From NCBI GenBank assembly GCA_013373625.1, contig JABXHM010000017.1:1-64000 (forward strand): 64,000 bases of DNA, read 5' to 3'. The notes beneath the pieces were generated by a model. It worked only from the letters and a program-made list of their open reading frames with translations, had not been told where the DNA came from and made no database searches. This stretch comes from Alteromonadaceae bacterium. GTDB lineage: Bacteria; Pseudomonadota; Gammaproteobacteria; Enterobacterales; Alteromonadaceae. Positions 58,026-64,000 of this stretch are shown piece by piece. A program made the position numbers and the translations under genes. Numbering within the stretch: the stretch's first letter is position 1; the number at the start of each line of letters is the position of its first letter.

Positions 58026-58757
58026 ATGAAGCTGGTTCAGATTTCTGACTGTCACCTCTTTGCTGCACCGGATCAAGCCGGTTATGCAGGCATTAACCCT
58101 GCAAAATCGTTAAGTGAAGTGTTGCAAGCTATTGCCGAAGAGAAGCCTGATGGTGTGTTAATTACTGGTGATATTAGTGGCGACGACAGTCGCTTAAGTT
58201 ATCAGTTGTTTTTATCTTTGATGTCATACTATTGCGGCAGTCTTAACTGGCGGGTTATTCCCGGTAACCATGATAATAACGCGGGGTTTTCAGCGTATCT
58301 GGCAAATCAATGGTTAAAGGCCGGTCAGCCCTGGCAACTTGGCGACACAACAATACATGGTTTGGATACCCGTCATCAGGGAACCTCTGGCAATGTATGT
58401 GAAAAGCAGCTCATGGCGATTGCGAGTGCTATACGGGCACAACCTGACAATAAGCATGTACTGGCGCTGCACCATCATCCGGTACCAACCCAAAGCTGGA
58501 TGGACAAGCATGCCCTGTTCAATACCCAGGCGTTAGCCGATTTTGTACTGACTAATTCCGTTGCTATGATATTGCATGGCCATATACATGCGGAGTATGC
58601 TGCGCAGTTAAATGGCTGCCCGGTCTATGGTGCACCGTCAACCTGCTGGCAATGGCAGTCAGGTGCAGACTTTGGCGTGTCAGATCTGCCGGCGGGTTAT
58701 CGCCTCATTACCAACGAAAATACTAAGTTCAATACCACTATTGTGAGGATTGCATGA
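58026..58757 (+). CDS. cpdA: 3',5'-cyclic-AMP phosphodiesterase CpdA
   Basis: 243 aa class III phosphodiesterase. Metal ligands are in LVQISDCHLF, ITGDISGDDS, IPGNHDNNAGF, ALHHHPVPTQS and ILHGHIHAEY, in the usual order of the metallophosphoesterase fold. It hydrolyses cAMP to AMP and so limits CRP activation. Its ATG follows the yqiB stop immediately, and its own stop overlaps the yqiA start by 4 bases. No membrane segment or signal was found. Confidence 0.96.
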   Translation: MKLVQISDCHLFAAPDQAGYAGINPAKSLSEVLQAIAEEKPDGVLITGDISGDDSRLSYQLFLSLMSYYCGSLNWRVIPGNHDNNAGFSAYLANQWLKAGQPWQLGDTTIHGLDTRHQGTSGNVCEKQLMAIASAIRAQPDNKHVLALHHHPVPTQSWMDKHALFNTQALADFVLTNSVAMILHGHIHAEYAAQLNGCPVYGAPSTCWQWQSGADFGVSDLPAGYRLITNENTKFNTTIVRIA

Positions 58758-59335
58758 ACTGCATTTTGTATCTGCATGGTTTTTTAAGCTCGCCACACTC
58801 AATAAAAGCCCAACAAACCAGAGCTTACTTACATAATCAGCAGCCTGATATTGAGTTTATTTGCCCTGAATTGTCGAATTCGCCATCTGAACTGGCCAAT
58901 CAACTCAACGACCTGATAACGCAACACCCAAAGATGCTTAACGAGGGGTTACGGGTTATCGGCAGTTCGATGGGGGGATACTTAGCGACCTGGCTGGTGG
59001 AACAGTATGGGGGCCGGGCTGTGCTGATAAACCCAGCGGTAAAACCCTTCGAATTGCTGCAGGGGTATCTGGGTGAACATGAAAATCCTTACACCAACAA
59101 ACGTTTTGTACTGCGCCACGACGATATTGAGCATATTCGTAATTTTTACCAACCCGAATTGGTTAATCCTCAGCGCTATCAGGTACTGCTGCAAACCGGT
59201 GATGAAACCCTCGATTACCGCCAGGCAGCAGAACATTACAAAGGTGTCTCAATGTGCATTGAAAATGGTGGCGACCACAGTTTCGTTGGGTATGAAGATC
59301 ATCTGCCCGACATTCTCCGGTTTTTACGAGGTTAA
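58754..59335 (+). CDS. yqiA: YqiA family esterase
   Basis: 193 aa alpha/beta-hydrolase. YLHGFLSSPHSIKAQQTRAYL leads into the fold; the nucleophile elbow is GSSMGGYLA near residue 77, and GGDHSFVGYEDHLP holds the His near 178. YqiA of E. coli has esterase activity on short acyl substrates, but the natural substrate is unknown. Overlap of 4 bases with cpdA (ATGA) suggests coupling. A 150-base gap separates it from parE. Confidence 0.93.
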   Translation: MNCILYLHGFLSSPHSIKAQQTRAYLHNQQPDIEFICPELSNSPSELANQLNDLITQHPKMLNEGLRVIGSSMGGYLATWLVEQYGGRAVLINPAVKPFELLQGYLGEHENPYTNKRFVLRHDDIEHIRNFYQPELVNPQRYQVLLQTGDETLDYRQAAEHYKGVSMCIENGGDHSFVGYEDHLPDILRFLRG

Positions 59336-59401
59336 CGGGTTTAGCAAGTCAGGTAGCTTGTAGCAGGCGAATTGCGCTCGCGTCGGACGCCTGATAACAT
59401 C

Positions 59402-59418
59402 ATTGCAACCGTTGCAAT
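59402..59418. other. Perfect inverted repeat upstream of parE
   Basis: ATTGCAAC, one base and GTTGCAAT make a perfect 8-bp inverted repeat, 68 bases before the parE start. The CAGGCG / CGCCTG pair just upstream (about 59363-59392) forms another stem-loop with a long loop. The tight symmetry suggests an operator or small stem-loop rather than a terminator, because no T run follows. Confidence 0.4.
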
Positions 59419-59470
59419 TTTAGCCGATAGTGCTGGCAGTATTTTGCTGTGCGTGTGCAGCCCAACATGA

Positions 59471-61377
<1,907 letters not shown>

Positions 61378-61378
<1 letters not shown>

Positions 61379-62052
61379 TGGCAGGTCACCCAGGTACAAC
61401 ATTGCAGGCGGTTTTATTTGATCATGATGGCACATTGATCGATTCAGAAGCCGTGCATTTTGGGCTGTGGCAAGAAACACTAAAGCCTTTTGGTGTGTCA
61501 CTCACTGAGCAGTATTACAATGAGGTAATGGCAGGGGTACCGACACCACAAAATGGCATTGACGTTGTACGCGATTTTAAACTCAACACAGATGCCCAAC
61601 AGCTCGCCAATACTAAAACTCAACTCACTGAAAACTATTTACATAAGCAGCCATTTCCACTGATGCCCTTTGCTAAGGAGACCCTGGCACTATGCCATCA
61701 GCGAGGCTTGCGTATTGCTATCGTTACCGGCGGCAGTAAATATTCGGTGCAACGTACCCTGTCATGTTATGGCTTTTCGCAATGGGTAGAATGTGTGGTT
61801 GCTGTAGAAGATGTTGAGCGGAGTAAACCAGCGCCGGATTGCTACCTTAAGGCATTAAATATCATGCAATTGTCAGCGCAACAAGCGATTGCTATAGAAG
61901 ACACCGAACATGGCCTTGCGGCGGCCGTGGCAGCAGGTTTAGACTGTGTTGCTATACCCACAGCGCAGTCGGCCGGTCACGACTTTACAACGGCTGTCGC
62001 TCAATATGAGGATCTGTCCGAATGGACAGGCACTCAATTTAATCGCCTGTAG
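61378..62052 (+). CDS. HAD phosphatase of the beta-phosphoglucomutase-like group
   Basis: 224 aa. Nucleophile Asp15 and acid Asp17 lie in VLFDHDGTLIDSE, with IVTGG as motif II, the Lys in VERSKPAPDCYLKAL as motif III, and EDTEHGLAAAVAAGL as motif IV. The C1 cap and sequence suggest a sugar phosphate or nucleotide phosphatase such as YqaB or Gph-like enzymes; the substrate is unknown. A GTG start shares the last base of the parE stop, so it is translationally coupled to parE. Confidence 0.9.
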
Positions 62053-62078
62053 TTTTATCGAATCTGGATTGTACCGAC

Positions 62079-63353
62079 ATGTTTGGCCGTATTCTGCTGT
62101 TTATTATTTTGTTGTTTGTTATCGCTGCTGGCGTGATTACTGCGCTGGTAATAGAGCCTGCGCCGACTGTAACCACAACATCAACTCATCAGGTTGACAA
62201 TGCAGAGACCGTTCATGAGCTGTTGCAACAGATCAGAAACAGTCTTCAGGATCGCCATTCCCAACAGCGCGTTGAAATAAGCGAAATGCAGCTAGAGAGC
62301 TTGATGGGGTTTGCCCAGCGGGCGATACCGGGCTTTAGTGGCTCTGTGGTGGTGTCTTCCCGTAAAGCTAAACTGGCGGCCAGTGTGCCTTTACCCGGAA
62401 TATTGGATAACTACTATGTGAATTTATCGACCTTAGTGTTTCCGGGCAAAGGTGTTGATATTGAGTACGTTAAAATAGGCAAGATAAGTATTCCCGGTGA
62501 TATCGCGTTAAATGTATCAGTATGGTTGGTCGACAGGTTTACGCACAGTGATGTGGCCAGCACCGCGGCTAGCCAAATAACACAAATAACTATGGCCGAC
62601 GAGCGGGTGGTGTTAGATATGCGGCCTCTGGATAATTTGTTAAAACAATTGAATGTGGCGCGCGACAATATGGCTAGCGTCGATAGCGAGGTTGGTCTGC
62701 TGACCACCGATTATCTGGCGTTTTTAAATGCCTCTTCACTGGGTCAGTCACCGTCACCAAAATCACTTGCCAGCTATTTGAATCTGGTTCTGAACAGAGC
62801 GGCTACCTTGAGTGAAAGCAATAACAAGGCGCTGCATAATCAGGCGGCTTTACTCTCACTGGCAATTTACATCGGCGATCACCGAATTGCCAGTATTGCT
62901 GGCGCTCAGCAACCTGTTGAGGGCGACATTGCCCGTCCACGTGCGCCAGCGGTGCTTGCCCAGCGCAATGATCTCGCGTTGCATTTCATTATATCTGCGG
63001 CGCTACAAATTGTATCGCAGCAAAATATTACACTGGCCATTGGTGAGTTTAAGGAATTGATGGACCGCGCGTTAGGCGGCAGCGGTTACAGCTTTGTAGA
63101 CCTTGCCGCTGATATGTCAGGCATTGCATTTGCCAGAGTGGCTATTGCTGAGAACACGGCTGAGGTGGTTCAGCAAAAGGCGACCGAGAGGCTTCGTGAA
63201 CGGGATATTATTCCCTCACTGACAGGGTTACCTGAAGGCCTCAGCAAAAAGGAGTTCAGTCGGCGATATAAGGAGGTAGACAGCCCTGCCTATCGCGAGC
63301 AGGTGGCGCTCATTCAACAGCGACTCAATGACTTGCCGCTCTACACTCCTTAA
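62079..63353 (+). CDS. Hypothetical membrane-anchored protein
   Basis: 424 aa. A single N-terminal membrane span (FIILLFVIAAGVITALVI) puts the remainder outside the inner membrane. Residues about 60-190 are predicted beta-rich with alternating hydrophobic strands (SGSVVVSSRKAKLAASVPLP, VNLSTLVFPGKGVDIEYVKI), which recall soluble lipid-binding folds, and the remaining part is helical. I do not recognise a family. It starts 26 bases after the HAD gene on the same strand and is convergent with a small gene, so it probably ends the parE transcript. Likely a conserved Alteromonadales protein of unknown function. Confidence 0.75.
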   Translation: MFGRILLFIILLFVIAAGVITALVIEPAPTVTTTSTHQVDNAETVHELLQQIRNSLQDRHSQQRVEISEMQLESLMGFAQRAIPGFSGSVVVSSRKAKLAASVPLPGILDNYYVNLSTLVFPGKGVDIEYVKIGKISIPGDIALNVSVWLVDRFTHSDVASTAASQITQITMADERVVLDMRPLDNLLKQLNVARDNMASVDSEVGLLTTDYLAFLNASSLGQSPSPKSLASYLNLVLNRAATLSESNNKALHNQAALLSLAIYIGDHRIASIAGAQQPVEGDIARPRAPAVLAQRNDLALHFIISAALQIVSQQNITLAIGEFKELMDRALGGSGYSFVDLAADMSGIAFARVAIAENTAEVVQQKATERLRERDIIPSLTGLPEGLSKKEFSRRYKEVDSPAYREQVALIQQRLNDLPLYTP

Positions 63354-63360
63354 TGCAGGT

Positions 63361-63672
63361 TTATTTCTTTACGCTGACAGAAAACTGCTGCAGGGTCGTT
63401 AAGGCAAGTTCTATTTTTTTTACCAGTGGCAGCAAAGCGGCTTTGGCTTCTTCCTCGGGTAATTCCTTAATAGCCTGCCAGTCGCTGGCGATTTCCTCAA
63501 CATAGGGGCCAAAGCGTTTTGCCCGTGTGGCAAAACCACTATCATCAGCGAAGATAGCTGCAAATTTACCTTTTTGTTGATGTTGTAACTGGTCGAGTAT
63601 CGCATCAGCGTCAACCGCCTTGCGATATAGTGTTTGTAGCGTTTCTTGCAACTGCTGGTGTACAGAATCCAA
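63361..63672 (-). CDS. Hypothetical small helical protein
   Basis: 103 aa, strongly helical and charged (LQETLQTLYRKAVDADAILDQL, KKIELALTTLQQF), with no signal peptide or membrane span. A central FATRAKRFGPYVEEIASDW segment is likely to be conserved. I do not know its family. ATG start with AGGAGC upstream. It is divergent from the small gene at 63792 and convergent with the 424-aa anchored protein. Confidence 0.7.
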   Translation of the reverse strand: MDSVHQQLQETLQTLYRKAVDADAILDQLQHQQKGKFAAIFADDSGFATRAKRFGPYVEEIASDWQAIKELPEEEAKAALLPLVKKIELALTTLQQFSVSVKK

Positions 63673-63737
63673 TTAAGCGCTCCTTTTTTTCTAAAAATAA
63701 TTAAAGATTGACGTCGGTGTGCCGATAACCCATTGAG

Positions 63738-63759
63738 GTGGGCAATTCTGCCCACTTTT
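63738..63759 (+). terminator. Terminator-like hairpin in front of the last gene
   Basis: GTGGGCA and TGCCCAC form a 7-bp perfect stem with an ATTC loop, followed by TTTTC. It lies only 33 bases before the start codon of the following gene and no plus-strand gene is upstream of it, so it is not an ordinary gene end. It may be a leader attenuator or the end of a short RNA. Confidence 0.5.
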
Positions 63760-63791
63760 CAACGTTGCTACAAGCAAATAAGGAAACTGGT

Positions 63792-63983
63792 ATGGATATT
63801 CAAGGCGCAAATGCCTCTGGAGCGTCCGGTGCATCGCTTGAGTTGGCTTCACTCAAACTGGCCAAAGGCCAGCAAGAGCAAGAAGGTCAAGCGACGCTTC
63901 AGCTGCTGGATTCAGCCGCTGACGTACCAAAAACAGCATCTGCAAATCCGGCTATCGGCGCCAACATCGATACTTTTGCCTGA
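63792..63983 (+). CDS. YjfB-like putative motility protein
   Basis: 63 aa. MDIQGANASGAS at the start, a Gln-rich middle (LAKGQQEQEGQATLQLLDSA) and the end AIGANIDTFA look like the YjfB family of small, poorly characterised proteins, some linked to flagellar motility in Bacillus. AAGGAAA upstream fixes the ATG at 63792, and a longer frame from 63738 is not supported. The match is by eye and weak because of the short length. Confidence 0.6.
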   Translation: MDIQGANASGASGASLELASLKLAKGQQEQEGQATLQLLDSAADVPKTASANPAIGANIDTFA

Positions 63984-64000
63984 TTTAGGAGAGTTATTCT

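Overview
This window looks like chromosomal DNA of a marine gammaproteobacterium of the Alteromonadales, most likely an Alteromonadaceae (Alteromonas/Aestuariibacter-like) genome. The evidence is gene order and protein character: fadBA, a long run from ftsB to rpoS, rplU-rpmA-cgtA, rppH-ptsP-lgt-thyA, rapA-rluA, tolC/nudF-yqiB-cpdA-yqiA-parE, and a PrsT-like TPR lipoprotein. No phage, insertion sequence, CRISPR array or tRNA gene was seen. Coding density is high and almost all genes are core housekeeping genes.

Layout. 1-130: the 3' end of a 5S rRNA gene and its terminator, closing an rRNA operon. 337-912: a chorismate-lyase-like gene of the DUF98 type. 1.2-4.5 kb: fadBA for fatty-acid beta-oxidation, with a PsrA-like operator upstream. 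5-10 kb: slt (murein transglycosylase), pepQ, a ZIP-like transporter and ispB. 10.3-12.9 kb: rplU-rpmA, cgtA/obgE and folA. 13-21.4 kb, minus strand: a near-continuous run of an AsmA-like TIGR03545 protein, ftsB, ispD, ispF, truD, surE, pcm, yqaA, nlpD and rpoS, mostly with 4-bp overlaps. 21.7-25.5 kb: putA. 25.6-29.8 kb: ygiM/ygiF, a YfhL-type ferredoxin, mutH and rppH.

29.8-36.7 kb, plus strand: ptsP, a TauE/SafE permease, lgt, thyA, then a two-gene signalling unit of a CheC-type response regulator and a PAS-GGDEF diguanylate cyclase. 36.7-43.2 kb, minus strand: an AmpG-like MFS transporter, two poorly known proteins, an RluA-type pseudouridine synthase and rapA. 43.5-49.4 kb: a PIN-PhoH ATPase, an exported transglutaminase-like protein, cysG and a DeaD-type RNA helicase. 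49.5-55.2 kb is the most accessory-looking stretch: a PrsT-like TPR lipoprotein, a secreted S10 serine carboxypeptidase-like enzyme, a six-helix voltage-gated cation channel and an unlisted 51-aa small protein. 55.2-64 kb: tolC, then nudF-yqiB-cpdA-yqiA, parE-HAD phosphatase-anchored hypothetical protein, and two small unknown genes at the end.

The points most worth a second look are the channel filter (TFEDWTD), the orphan PrsT-like lipoprotein, the His-poor ZIP-like protein, the response regulator fused to its own putative phosphatase domain, the anchored 424-aa protein behind parE, and several inverted or repeated short sites in intergenic DNA. I did not find a clearly new multi-gene system; most of the window is ordinary core genome. 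All family names come from recognising motifs by eye, with no database search.
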